A stretch of DNA of 64,000 nucleotides from Cyanobium sp. CACIAM 14. Its GTDB lineage: Bacteria; Cyanobacteriota; Cyanobacteriia; PCC-6307; Cyanobiaceae. Position 1 is the stretch's first letter. Every line of letters starts with the position of its first letter. Below, in pieces: positions 47,407-58,900 of this stretch. The stretch spans positions 62,001 to 126,000 of the forward strand of contig JMRP01000001.1 in assembly GCA_000708525.1 (NCBI GenBank). Direction: 5' to 3'. The notes under the pieces were generated by a model. The model worked only from the letters and a program-made list of their open reading frames with translations, had not been told where the DNA came from and ran no database searches. Position numbers and translations under genes: made by a program.

Positions 47407-48075
47407 TCATTCCCAGCCGCTGGAGGGCAGCTCGGCCAGCAGAGCGGCCATGCGCTCCTGGAGAGCGGCCATGAAGCGGCGGCGGTCGCCGTCCCAGGGC
47501 AGCGGTTCACCGACCGCCACGTCACAGCAGAAGGGCACCAGCAGGGCCTCTCCGCGGGGGAGGGCCTTGCCCAACCCCCGCAGCACCACGGGCGTGCAGC
47601 TCAGCCCCGGCCGCCGCTGCAGCAGGTGGGCCACGCCATGTTTCAGGGGCCCCATGGTCTCCGGTTCGCCCCGGGTTCCTTCCGGGAACAGGATCACGAT
47701 CCTCCCCGCGTCCAGGGCCGCCTCCACCGGTGCCAGGGGATCGCGCCGGCCCGGCCGGCTGTCGCGTTCGATCGGGATGATCGCCAGCACCCGCCGGGCA
47801 AACCAGGAGAGGAGGCCATGGCTGAGGAAATAGTCGGCGGCGGCCACCGGCCTCAGCCGCGGCATCAGGCTCCCGGGGAACAGGCTCATCAGCACGAACA
47901 CGTCCAGGTGACTGTTGTGGTTGGCCACCACCAGGGCGGGTCCCTGTCGCGGCAGGTGCTGCGGATGGCGCACGTTGACCCCCAGGATCAGTGCCAGCAC
48001 GGGCCGCACGAGCAGCAGGAAGAACAGGCGCCGCAGCCAGGCGGGATAGGGGGCCTCCGGCGGGCTCAAGGCCAT
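47407..48075 (-). CDS. 1-acylglycerol-3-phosphate acyltransferase-like (PlsC family)
   Basis: A 222-residue membrane-associated acyltransferase. The catalytic NHNSHLD (HxxxxD) lies in LVVANHNSHLDVFVLMSLFPG and the glycerol-phosphate-binding FPEGTRGEPETMG follows in its usual place, preceded by RVLAIIPIERDS. It is the last gene of a three-gene, translationally coupled lipid unit: its start overlaps the cdsA-like stop by 10 nt. The main PlsC of the cell may lie elsewhere, so this could be a specialised acyltransferase. Confidence 0.9.
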   Translation of the reverse strand: MALSPPEAPYPAWLRRLFFLLLVRPVLALILGVNVRHPQHLPRQGPALVVANHNSHLDVFVLMSLFPGSLMPRLRPVAAADYFLSHGLLSWFARRVLAIIPIERDSRPGRRDPLAPVEAALDAGRIVILFPEGTRGEPETMGPLKHGVAHLLQRRPGLSCTPVVLRGLGKALPRGEALLVPFCCDVAVGEPLPWDGDRRRFMAALQERMAALLAELPSSGWE

Positions 48076-49046
48076 CCCGGCCACTGCACCTGGCCCGTGT
48101 AGGTGCTCCACCGGAACAGCACGTAGACGAAGTGGAAGAACAGGGGGGCGGTGTAGGTGAGGCTGTCCACCCGGTCGAGGATCCCGCCATGGCCAGGCAG
48201 CAGGGAGCCGCTGTCCTTGATGCCCAGATCCCTCTTCAGCGCCGAGATGTTCAGGTCGCCCACGAAGCCCCCCAGGCCGATGATCAACCCCGCCGCCAGG
48301 GAGGCCGGCCAGGCCAGGGGCGTTAGCAGTGGGCCCAGCAGGGTCCCCAGCAGGGTGGTGCTGGCCACCCCCCCGACGAAGCCGGCCCAGGTCTTGTTCG
48401 GGCTCACCTTCGGAGCCACCGGCGGTCCCCCCAGGCTCCGCCCCCAGAGGTACTGGGCGATGTCGTTGAGCTGGGTGAGCAGCACGAGGTAGAGCACCAG
48501 GCCCGGGCCCACGGCCCGGCCGGGGTCGTCGGCGAGCCGCAGGATCAGCAGGAAAGCGGCATGGCTGAGGCTGAACACGGTGGTCATCAGGCCCCACTGG
48601 ATCGTGCCGGCCGCCCGCAGGTAGCCCCCCGTCTCGCCGATCGCCAGCATCCGCACCGGCAGCAGCAGGAAGCAGAACACCGGGATGAAGGCCAGGAACA
48701 TCCCGTACCACTCCATCGCCACCAGCAGGTACTGGACGGGAATGGCCAGGTAGGCCCAGAAGAGCACGCGCCGGTCGACGCGGCGGGTGGGGATCAGGGA
48801 GACGTACTCCTTCAGGGCCAGAAAGCTGATCAGGGCGAAGAAGCCGATCGACACCCCGCGGCCCACCACCAGGGCCACCAGGAAGACGGCCACCATCTGC
48901 CACCAGGTGCGCACCCGCAGCCGCAGGTTTTCCGCGTCAGGCCCCGGGCGGCGGCGGCTGATCACGGCCGAGGCCAGGCTGGCCGCCACCAGCAGCCCCA
49001 GGATCGCCGCCATGACGGCCAGCACGGGGGTGGGCGGCAGGGTCAT
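48066..49046 (-). CDS. CDP-diglyceride synthetase-like (CdsA/YnbB family)
   Basis: A 326-residue membrane protein with about eight helices. The phosphatidate cytidylyltransferase signature is at the C-terminus: FVGDLNISALKRDLGIKDSG, followed by LLPGHGGILDRVDSL; upstream is PKVSPNKTWAGFVGG. It makes CDP-diacylglycerol from phosphatidate and CTP. The context with a CDP-alcohol phosphatidyltransferase on one side and a PlsC-like acyltransferase on the other suggests a dedicated set, and it resembles the YnbB branch more than the housekeeping CdsA (inference). It overlaps the upstream gene by 4 nt (ATGA). Confidence 0.87.
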   Translation of the reverse strand: MTLPPTPVLAVMAAILGLLVAASLASAVISRRRPGPDAENLRLRVRTWWQMVAVFLVALVVGRGVSIGFFALISFLALKEYVSLIPTRRVDRRVLFWAYLAIPVQYLLVAMEWYGMFLAFIPVFCFLLLPVRMLAIGETGGYLRAAGTIQWGLMTTVFSLSHAAFLLILRLADDPGRAVGPGLVLYLVLLTQLNDIAQYLWGRSLGGPPVAPKVSPNKTWAGFVGGVASTTLLGTLLGPLLTPLAWPASLAAGLIIGLGGFVGDLNISALKRDLGIKDSGSLLPGHGGILDRVDSLTYTAPLFFHFVYVLFRWSTYTGQVQWPGWP

Positions 49047-49681
49047 GGGGCCGCGGGGCGCGCGGGAGCCGCGAGATCGGTGGCCGTGGTGAGGGCCTGC
49101 CGGGAGCGGTTGACGATCGTGAGCATCGCCAGCAGGGCCATGGCGGTCAGGAGGGCTCCCACCCACCGTCCTGCAGGAACCCCGAGCCCCAGCACCAGGG
49201 CCATCAACCCGAACAGGAAGGCCCGGTCGCTCTTGCCCAGGGGACCGTCGTAGCGGCGGTCCGCTCCGATCTGCACCGCCACAACCCCGGTCATCTCCAC
49301 GATCACCCCCAGACTCACGACCAGGGCGAGCAGCACCGGAGGGATGCCGCCCACCAGCGCCAGTGGCAGGTAGAGGACCGTGTCGGCCAGCACGTCACCC
49401 AGTTCGTTGAGCAATGCCCCCAGACGGCTGGCCTGGGCGAATTCCCGCGCCACCATCCCGTCGAGGGCGTTCAGGGCCATGCGCACCAGCAGCACCGGCG
49501 GCAGGGCCAGCAGGCAGGCCCGCTGCCCGCCCGTCAGAGCCAACGCCCCACCGGTGAGCACCGAGAGCCCCAGGGCGGTGAAGGTCAGGCCGTTGGCGGT
49601 GACTCCCACTCCCACCAGGACGTTGGCCAGGGGCCTCAGCAGGGACTGGAAGCGGGGCTTGAGGTCGTAGATCGTGGCCAC
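49043..49681 (-). CDS. CDP-alcohol phosphatidyltransferase (YnbA-like)
   Basis: A 212-residue membrane enzyme with about six helices. The family signature D-x2-DG-x2-AR-x8-G-x3-D-x3-D is recognisable with exact spacing but reads N71ALD74G..A78R79...G88ALLN92ELGD96, so two of the four metal-ligand Asp are Asn. The N-terminus IYDLKPRFQSLLRPL and this Asn variant are as I remember for the E. coli YnbA group. Normal members join CDP-diacylglycerol to glycerol phosphate, serine or inositol; the alcohol here is unknown. GTG 49681 lies 20 nt after the glgB stop, so glgB and the lipid genes may share a transcript. Confidence 0.85.
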   Translation of the reverse strand: MATIYDLKPRFQSLLRPLANVLVGVGVTANGLTFTALGLSVLTGGALALTGGQRACLLALPPVLLVRMALNALDGMVAREFAQASRLGALLNELGDVLADTVLYLPLALVGGIPPVLLALVVSLGVIVEMTGVVAVQIGADRRYDGPLGKSDRAFLFGLMALVLGLGVPAGRWVGALLTAMALLAMLTIVNRSRQALTTATDLAAPARPAAP

Positions 49682-49701
49682 GGCCGACCTGCTCTCACGG
49701 C

Positions 49702-51996
<2,295 letters not shown>

Positions 51997-52047
51997 GGAG
52001 GATCGCTGGGACACGCGCCGGGAGCTTAGGGCGCTGGAAGCGCGTCC

Positions 52048-52818
52048 TCAGCGTGCCGGGGCTGGAGGAGCCGGATCGGTGGGGAAATCCACGCCGATGA
52101 TCTGATTGTTGGCATCCAGGGTCACGAAGAGGTTGTCAGTGAGGCGGTTGAACTCGGTGTTGACGATGACCAGCTTCATCTCCGGGGTGCTTTCGGCGCG
52201 GCTGATGTGCTTCACGCGGACGAAGTTTCCGGTGATCCGCTGCAGGTTGAGCCACTTCTGCTGCAGCTGCGCCTGGGAGATCTGCTCCTGCACCACCGGA
52301 GAGAGGAAGCTGCTGGCGGAGATGAACTGACCACCGGAGAGCGCCTTCATGAAATCGCCCACCACCTTCTCGGCGGGCTGGTCGGTGACATTGAAGTGGT
52401 AGCCCTCGATCCTGCCGCTGGCGTCGATCACCATCAGCAGGTCGCGTGGGCCCGCGCTGGTGAAGAGGGTGGCCTCCACGGTGCTGGAGTCGTAGCCCGG
52501 CTGGATGCTGCGGATCGTCCAGCGCAGCAGACGGGGCTGGGTCTTCATGGTGCTCGCCACCATGCTGGGGCTGCTGACGCGCTGCAGGGCGGGGGCGAAC
52601 TGCTCGAAGCGCGCCTGGGCATCCCCCTTCTGGATGGTGCGCAGGATCCGCTCGGCGGCCGCCCGCGCCTGGGCCTCGCTGAGTGCCGCGCTCGGCTGGC
52701 CGGAGGCCATGGGAGCAGGAGCCGCCTGGGCCCAGGCCCCGCGCGGTGCCAGCAGCGACAGGCCGCTCAGCAGGAGCGTCAGGCCGATCAGGGCGGGGCG
52801 CGGGTGGGGGCGCGGCAT
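52048..52818 (-). CDS. exported protein with two DUF3887-like repeats
   Basis: A 256-residue periplasmic or lumenal protein. Residues 1-30 are a signal peptide ending at AWA-Q. Two similar domains follow (about 48-140 and 145-250), each with a helical start (AERILRTIQKGDAQARFEQFAPALQR; VVGDFMKALSGGQFISASSFLSPVVQ) and a beta-strand end (LLMVIDASGRIEGYHF; LFVTLDANNQIIGVDF), consistent with duplicated DUF3887 modules. Function unknown. It lies 51 bp upstream of glgB on the same strand. Confidence 0.8.
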   Translation of the reverse strand: MPRPHPRPALIGLTLLLSGLSLLAPRGAWAQAAPAPMASGQPSAALSEAQARAAAERILRTIQKGDAQARFEQFAPALQRVSSPSMVASTMKTQPRLLRWTIRSIQPGYDSSTVEATLFTSAGPRDLLMVIDASGRIEGYHFNVTDQPAEKVVGDFMKALSGGQFISASSFLSPVVQEQISQAQLQQKWLNLQRITGNFVRVKHISRAESTPEMKLVIVNTEFNRLTDNLFVTLDANNQIIGVDFPTDPAPPAPAR

Positions 52819-52885
52819 GGACGAAGCGGGGCGTGTGCGCTCAGTTTGCCGGAAGCCTCGGTGGCGGATCAGGGAGGTCAGAGGA

Positions 52886-54538
52886 TCAGGGAGAGGCCGG
52901 GAGCAGGGGGTCCAGGCTGAGGCGGCTGCCCTCCAGTTCGAGGGTCAGGCTGATCACCCGGTGATCGGGACCGCTTCCCCCCATCGGCCGCCGGCCGTCG
53001 CCGGGGTTCACGGCGATCTGGGGCCAGGCCGCCGCCGCCAGAGACAGCCGCAGCCGCTGTCCCGGTTCCAGCTGCGCGCACACGGGCTGGAACCGCAGCG
53101 ACCGCCAGTTCCCTCGGCCTGCCGGCCGGGGTCCGAAGCGGGCCACCCCCGTGCAGAGCTGGTGGACCGTGCGGCCGTGGGTCTCCAGCACCGAGAGCGC
53201 TGCGCAGAGATCGAAGCTCGGTTGGTCGGCGGAGATGCGCAGCCGCAGCCTCAGGCTGCCCAGCAGCAGCAGCGGATCCTCCAGGGGCGCCGTGCTGAAG
53301 CAGGCCACGTCCGCCCGTCGGTCGAGATCGCCGCGGTCGGCAGGGCCGGCATCGAGGCCCAGGTGGCCGCCTCGGCCCGGCACGGCCCGCCAGGGATCGT
53401 GCACCAGCACCACCGTGGAGGGGCCCGTCGGCTCCCACGCCGCCGGCGGGAGGTCATCCGCCGGGGCGGAGGGCCGCAGTTCCCCCTCGTCGCTGCGGAT
53501 CGCCGCCAGACCGCCGGAATGGAGGCTCCAGGCCAGGGCCGGGCTGGACCGCTCGAGGTGCTCCGGCCCCTCAAGCTCCAGCCAGGACCCACTCAGGGCG
53601 CACTGCAGCCGCAGCGGTTCCGGCGGCCCGGCCGGGAAGGAGGCTGGGGGCGGCACCTGCAGATGGCGGCGGAAGAAGGCGAGCAGCTCCGCGTCGACCC
53701 CCCCCTGCCAGTCGAGATGGGTCCAGGCGCCGATCAGCAGACCTGGCCGGCCGCCGGCGGCCCGGGCCCGTCGCCACAGATCCAGCACCCCGCCCAGGTG
53801 GGGATCGTGCCAGCCCCCGATCAGGAGCATGGGGCGTCGCAGCAGTTCGGGCGTCACGGAATGGGTCGTCCAGCCGTCCGCTGCGGCCGGGTCCTGGGTC
53901 AGCCAGCGCAGGCCCATGCCGTCGGGGTCGTGGCGCTCCAGCAGGGCCGGGCCTTCCTCGAGGAAGCGGCCGGACTGCAGACTCCTGCGAATCTCCCGCC
54001 AGGCCTCTGTCTCGCCGCGGCGCCGGCATCCCTCGGCCGCCAGCTGCAGCGCCCAGGCCAGCCCCAGCGCCCACCAGTGGGCGCCCCCCTCGCTGGCCCA
54101 GTGCAGGCGCTCGTCGAGACCGCACATGGCCGGGGCGAGGCAGTCGGGCAAGGCGGCGGCGTCGCCGGAACCGCCGCCGTCGTTGAGGAGCTGGGTCAGA
54201 CCCTGGTAGGAGAACCCGTAGGTGCCCACCCATCCGTTGCTGCCCTCCAGGCCCCGGGCCCAGCGGATGGTGGCGGCGCCGTCGGCGGCCTCCTGGCCGA
54301 AGCCGCCGAAGTCGCCCTCCGAATCCCCCCGGCCGCGCACGTCCTGCACCACCACGAGGAACCCCCGCTCCGCGTACCAGCTGGGATGGGCGTAGGTCAC
54401 GGTGGAGGCGATGGCCCGGCCGTAGGGCTGGCGCATCACCAGCACCGGCCAGGGTCCTTCCCCCTCAGGGCGCCAGAGCCGGGCCGCCAGTCGCACGCCA
54501 TCGGGGCAGTTCAGCCAGGCGTCCTGGACCCGGACCAC
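52886..54538 (-). CDS. CocE/NonD-family alpha/beta hydrolase (S15-like)
   Basis: A 550-residue hydrolase of the X-Pro dipeptidyl-peptidase/CocE class. The catalytic Ser is in VGTYGFSYQGLTQLL, preceded by VVVQDVRGRGDSEGDFG; Asp is in LLIGGWHDPHLGG and His in LIGAWTHLDWQGG. The C-terminal jelly-roll (DPLLLLGSLRLRLRISADQPSFDL) is typical of the group. Substrate may be an ester, amide or acyl-peptide and is unknown. The start is GTG 54538. Confidence 0.9.
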   Translation of the reverse strand: MVRVQDAWLNCPDGVRLAARLWRPEGEGPWPVLVMRQPYGRAIASTVTYAHPSWYAERGFLVVVQDVRGRGDSEGDFGGFGQEAADGAATIRWARGLEGSNGWVGTYGFSYQGLTQLLNDGGGSGDAAALPDCLAPAMCGLDERLHWASEGGAHWWALGLAWALQLAAEGCRRRGETEAWREIRRSLQSGRFLEEGPALLERHDPDGMGLRWLTQDPAAADGWTTHSVTPELLRRPMLLIGGWHDPHLGGVLDLWRRARAAGGRPGLLIGAWTHLDWQGGVDAELLAFFRRHLQVPPPASFPAGPPEPLRLQCALSGSWLELEGPEHLERSSPALAWSLHSGGLAAIRSDEGELRPSAPADDLPPAAWEPTGPSTVVLVHDPWRAVPGRGGHLGLDAGPADRGDLDRRADVACFSTAPLEDPLLLLGSLRLRLRISADQPSFDLCAALSVLETHGRTVHQLCTGVARFGPRPAGRGNWRSLRFQPVCAQLEPGQRLRLSLAAAAWPQIAVNPGDGRRPMGGSGPDHRVISLTLELEGSRLSLDPLLPASP

Positions 54539-54549
54539 TCAGGCCACCC

Positions 54550-54900
54550 TCAGAAGACGGTGGAGCAGTGGAGACCGATCACGTAGGTGGCCAGCACCTC
54601 GGCATCCAAGGGGCTGAGGCCCCGGCTGCTGGCCAGGCTGGCGATCGAGGCCTTCGAGGTCGCCGAGATGCCCTGGGCGTTCAGCTGGCGGAACTGCTGA
54701 CACAGGCTCTGGGCCAGGGCCGGGTTCTGCTTCACCGACTCCAGCAGGGTGGACTGGGCGTGGACCTGCGGAGCCGCCGCGGCGAAGAGGCAGGCGGCCC
54801 CGACGAGGCTCGCGATCCTGTGGGGCAGGCGATGGGGGGAATGGTGGTTCGTGGCCTTGCTGCGAAGGGATGGGCGAAGGGGTGACACTGAGCGGGGCAT
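54550..54900 (-). CDS. exported small protein with two cysteines
   Basis: A 116-residue protein with an extended N-terminus, a hydrophobic export signal (IASLVGAACLFAAAAPQVHAQ) and a mature helical part TLLESVKQNPALAQSLCQQF...GISATSKASIASLASSRGLSPLDAEVLATYVIGLHCSTVF. Two Cys (SLCQQ and LHCS) could pair. No family assigned. It ends 11 bp before the CocE gene start on the same strand. Confidence 0.7.
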   Translation of the reverse strand: MPRSVSPLRPSLRSKATNHHSPHRLPHRIASLVGAACLFAAAAPQVHAQSTLLESVKQNPALAQSLCQQFRQLNAQGISATSKASIASLASSRGLSPLDAEVLATYVIGLHCSTVF

Positions 54901-54963
54901 CGCTGCCTCCGACGTCTGGATGTATTCCAGTCAAGCCCTCTTTGGGGGCGCAGGCGTCAGGGG

Positions 54964-55395
54964 TCAGTTCGGGGAGCGACCGGTGGACCGGCGGGCCCTG
55001 CGGATCCAGTCGAGCACCCGCGGCAGCTCCAGGGGCGGTACCGCCGAGCCGGTGAGGCGGCGCTGCAGTCGTCCGAGCTGGAGCAGAAGCCGCTGGGGAT
55101 CGGCGTCGGCGAGCCCGGTGGTGCTGGCGATGCCGCCATGGAGCAGCAGGGCCGCCTCGTCGGGGGCCAGGCCCACCTCCGTCACCAGCCGGGCTTGCCC
55201 CCGCAGCCGGATCAGGCGCGCTTCGCTGGCTTCCCCGGACGCCGCAAGTTGCCGCAGCCGGCGGTCGTCGAGCCGGGCCAGGGCCGCCCAGCTCTCGATG
55301 CCCGCCTGCTGCAGCCGCTTGCGTTCCGGGGCCATGTGGGGCGGTGGCCGGAAGGGCCAGGGGGCGGCCTGGCCGGACTGGGGACGCAGCTCCAT
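54964..55395 (-). CDS. DUF4332 domain protein
   Basis: A 143-residue soluble helical protein with two helix-hairpin-helix-like repeats of the DUF4332 type: LQQAGIESWAALARLDDRRLRQLAASG and LLHGGIASTTGLADADPQRLLLQLGRLQRRL. Such repeats often bind nucleic acid or form small helical solenoids; the role is unknown. ATG 55395 is chosen over TTG 55407. It sits 5 bp after the Ycf51 gene on the same strand. Confidence 0.75.
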   Translation of the reverse strand: MELRPQSGQAAPWPFRPPPHMAPERKRLQQAGIESWAALARLDDRRLRQLAASGEASEARLIRLRGQARLVTEVGLAPDEAALLLHGGIASTTGLADADPQRLLLQLGRLQRRLTGSAVPPLELPRVLDWIRRARRSTGRSPN

Positions 55396-55412
55396 GGGCG
55401 GCTCCAAGCGAC

Positions 55413-55880
55413 TCAGGACGCCCCGGCGAGGCTGCCGGTGGCCAGGTCCCGAGTGGTTTCCGCCAGCACCACCGGCCGCCCCACGCCCGGCCCTGCCGCC
55501 TCGACCCGGCGGAGCCGCACCCGCACCTCGCCGGCGCTGCTGCTGCGGCCGCCGCCGCGCAGGTTGCGGGCCACCTGCTCCAGGGATGGGGCCACGGCCT
55601 CGGCGGGGAGGTCGGCGGGGGCGGCGGCGACGACCAGATCGGTGCCGTTGTCGAACACCACCGGCACCTGCACGGCCCCCGGCACGCTGACCCGGGGGGT
55701 GTAGCTGATGGCGAACGCCAGGCAGGAGAGGGCCAGCAGGGCCGTGAAGCTGGTGATCCCCACCAGACGGAAGCGGATACCCCAGCGGGCGAGGAATCCG
55801 GTGACGGTGAGCAGCGCCAGCACCCCGCTGGCGGCCCCCAGCCAGGTGCCGGCCACGAGCAGGATCGGATCAGCGGCCAT
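55413..55880 (-). CDS. ycf51: Ycf51 family protein (DUF2518)
   Basis: A 155-residue cyanobacterial/plastid-type protein with two N-terminal membrane helices (LVAGTWLGAASGVLALLTVTGFLA; LVGITSFTALLALSCLAFAIS) joined by WGIRFRLVG, then a soluble domain SVPGAVQVPVVFDNGTDLVVAA...LEQVARNL and a beta-rich end. This is the Ycf51 pattern; function unknown, conserved in cyanobacteria and some red-lineage plastids. ATG 55880 is used. It is divergent from the tamB gene with 67 bp between. Confidence 0.88.
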   Translation of the reverse strand: MAADPILLVAGTWLGAASGVLALLTVTGFLARWGIRFRLVGITSFTALLALSCLAFAISYTPRVSVPGAVQVPVVFDNGTDLVVAAAPADLPAEAVAPSLEQVARNLRGGGRSSSAGEVRVRLRRVEAAGPGVGRPVVLAETTRDLATGSLAGAS

Positions 55881-55947
55881 GGGCGCGGGACGACGGAACA
55901 GGCTTCCTATCTTGCGGCTGCCCGGGGATGGCGGTAGACCCCCTGCG

Positions 55948-58900
55948 ATGCCCTGGCTGCCCGTGCGATGGTCCCCTTCGGCGCGCCGGCGAGCGCGGCA
56001 GGGTCTTCTTGCCGCCGGACTGGTGGGGGGCGGCCTGGCGGTCGGCGTCGTCTGGTTCGACCGGATCGTCGGCACGCTCTACGGCCGGCTCAGGCCCGGG
56101 CTGGAGCGGCAGATCGGAGCGGTCATGGGCCGGCCGCTGCTGCTGGGGCCTTACCAGGGACTCCGGCCTGACGGACTCTGGATCGGTCCCAGCCGTTTCC
56201 TGAGGGGCCCGCTGGACGGCTCGACCGCCTCGGTGGAGGGCCTGCGGCTGCGCCTCGATCCGCTGGCCAGCCTGTCGCTGCGCGGAGCGGTGCTGGATCT
56301 GGGCCTGAAGCGGGCCCGGGCCGAGTTGCAGCCCAACGCCCGCGGCCAGGTCTGGGTGTTGGGCACGCTCCCTCCCGGCCGGGAACCCCCGCGTCTCGAC
56401 CTGCATCTGAGCCTGCTCGAGCCCGGCGCCGTGCGGCTGACGGGGAGTGGCGCCGCGGCACGGCCCCTCGATCTGAAGCTGGCCGGACGGGTGGACCTGC
56501 GCCTGCATCGGCGGGAGCTGGATCTGGGCCTGCGGCTGCAGCCCCCCGCCGGCGGGGGTGGAGGGTCCCTGCTGCTGAGCCTCACGGGGCAGTGGCAGAC
56601 GCAGCACTGGCAGGGCCGGCTGACCGCCCGCCGCTTTCCCCTGAGCCTGCTGCGTCCGGCCCTGCCCTTCAGCGACCGGCCCGGCGGGGTGCTGGCCGGG
56701 GAGGCCGAGGGGCGGCTGGGATTGATGGTTGCCACCGGTCCGGCCCGCTGCGACGGTGGCCTGGAGCTGAGGCAGCTTCGCTGGCAGCTGGACGCCCGCG
56801 CCCAACCCCTGACGGCGGAGCGGTTGCCCATCCGCTGCCGCGACCGGGCCCTGATCCTGCCCTCCAGCCCCTGGCGGTTCGGGAGCTGGGAGGGGCGGCT
56901 CGCCGCCCGGGCCGATGCCGACCACCGGCTGGATCTGCAGCTGGAAGCCCGGCCGCCGGCGCGCCATCCGCTCGGCGCCCGGCCCCTGAAGGCGGATCTG
57001 CAGGGAGACTGGGGTGAGGGCCAGCTGCGCATCCGCCGGCTCACCGGACGGCTGGGCGGCTCCAGCCTGGAGGCCCGGGGGTCCGTGGGTCGGTCGCTGG
57101 CCATCGCCGCCCGTTGGCGGCTGGATCCGAAGGATCTGCCGCTGGGCGCCCGTCTGCCCGCCTGGCTGCGCGACCCTCTGGCCGGCACGCTGCAGGCCGA
57201 TGGCCGCCTGGCGGCGCCCCGCCTGCGGCTGGAGACGGCTCGGCAGACCCAGCCCCTGCTCGGCTCCTGGCAGGCGGCGCTGGTGTGGAACGAGCGCCTG
57301 CTGCGGCTGGAGCGCTTCCGCTCCGACCACGTCGAAGCCACGGCTCGCCTGCCCCTGGCCTTCCAGGCCGGCAAGGGCCTGGTGGCGGGGCGTCTGGAGG
57401 CCCGGCTGGATGTCCGCGCCTATCCCCTCGCTCGCCTCCGGCCGGTGCTCGGCACCTTCCTGCAGGGACGGCTGGACGCGCAGGGACTGATCGCCGGGCC
57501 CCTGGCGGAGCTTCGCCCCGATCTGCGGCTGCGCCTCGCCCAGCCGGGGGCGGGGCCCCTGCTGCTGCGGGAAACCTGGAGCGGCAGCCTGCGGGAGCGC
57601 TCCCTCGACCTGACGGCCGTGGCTCCCACGCCGCAGGGACGCATCACGGCCCTGCTCGACCGCCGCTGGCAGCCGGTGCGGGCCGCGATCGAGCGGGACG
57701 GGGGCCGGCTCGGCTTCGAAGGCCGTCCGGCGGACTACCGCTGGAGTGCGACGAGCTTCCCCCTGCGGGGCCTGGCGGTGGCCACCGGACCCCAGCGCCG
57801 CCTGCGAGCGCTCCAGGGGGCCCTGAGCGGCAGCGGCCGTCTCGGTCTGCAGCCGCTGGGCTTCGACGGGCGGGTGGAACTGCGCTCGCCGCAGTTCCTG
57901 GGGGTGGGCGGCCGGCGGATTCTTGCCGACGTGCAGTACGACGACCGCCGCTATCAGGTGAAGGGCCGGATCGAGCCCCTGGGGCAGGGCACGATCCTCG
58001 CCACGGTGGCCGGGCGCTGGAACGGCCCCTTCCGGGCGCGCTTCCAGGCCAGCCAGCTCTCCACCCTGCTCTTCCGGCAGCTCAACGACGCCTGGCCCCT
58101 CTGGCGGGGGGCGCCGGCCCCTTCCCGTGGTCGGGCCAGCGATCTGGGCACGCTGATGATCGACACCATGGGAGGCAGCGTCGGCGACCAGCTGCGGGCC
58201 CTGGGCCAGGCCGAGGAGAGGCTGGCGGCCCGGAACCTGGCGGCCAGCCGCTCCAGCCGAGCCGAACGGCTGGAGCGGCTGCAGGCCCTGATCGATGCCG
58301 ACCTGCTGCTCAGCGGGCCGGAATTCGCCCGCACCCAGGTCGACCTCAGCGCCAGCGGCCACCTCTGGTTCGACCGGGGCGACCGGGCCGAGGCCCTCGC
58401 CAGCCGGCCCTTCCAGGTGCGGCTGGAGGGACCGCTTCTCGGCGGGCGGGGAAGCTTCAGCCTCGCCGATCTGCCCCTCTCCCTGCTGGCCCTGCTCACG
58501 CCCCTGCCGGACAGCCTGCGGGGCAGCCTGGCGGCGAAGGGGCGCTACCGGCTGGGCGGCGCTCGACCCGAGCTCAGCGTCGAGCTGGCGCTGGTGGACG
58601 GCCGCCTGGGGGAGCAGCCGCTGTGGCTCGAGAGGGGCCGGGTGGACCTGCGGGCCGACGGCCTGGGCCTGGATCTGGCCCTGCGGGCCGAAGGGGCCTC
58701 CCGCAGCGTCGACCTGGCGGGCACCATTCCGCTGGAGGCCTCCCGGCAGGGGCTGGAGCTGCGCCTGGCCACCCGGGGCGACGGCCTCAGGTTCCTCACC
58801 CGCCTGGCGGGAAAGGCGTTCGAATGGCAGGAAGGCGGCGCCGACCTGCAGCTGCTGGTGCGCGGCAGTCTCGATGACCCGATCGCCAACGGCTTCCTGC

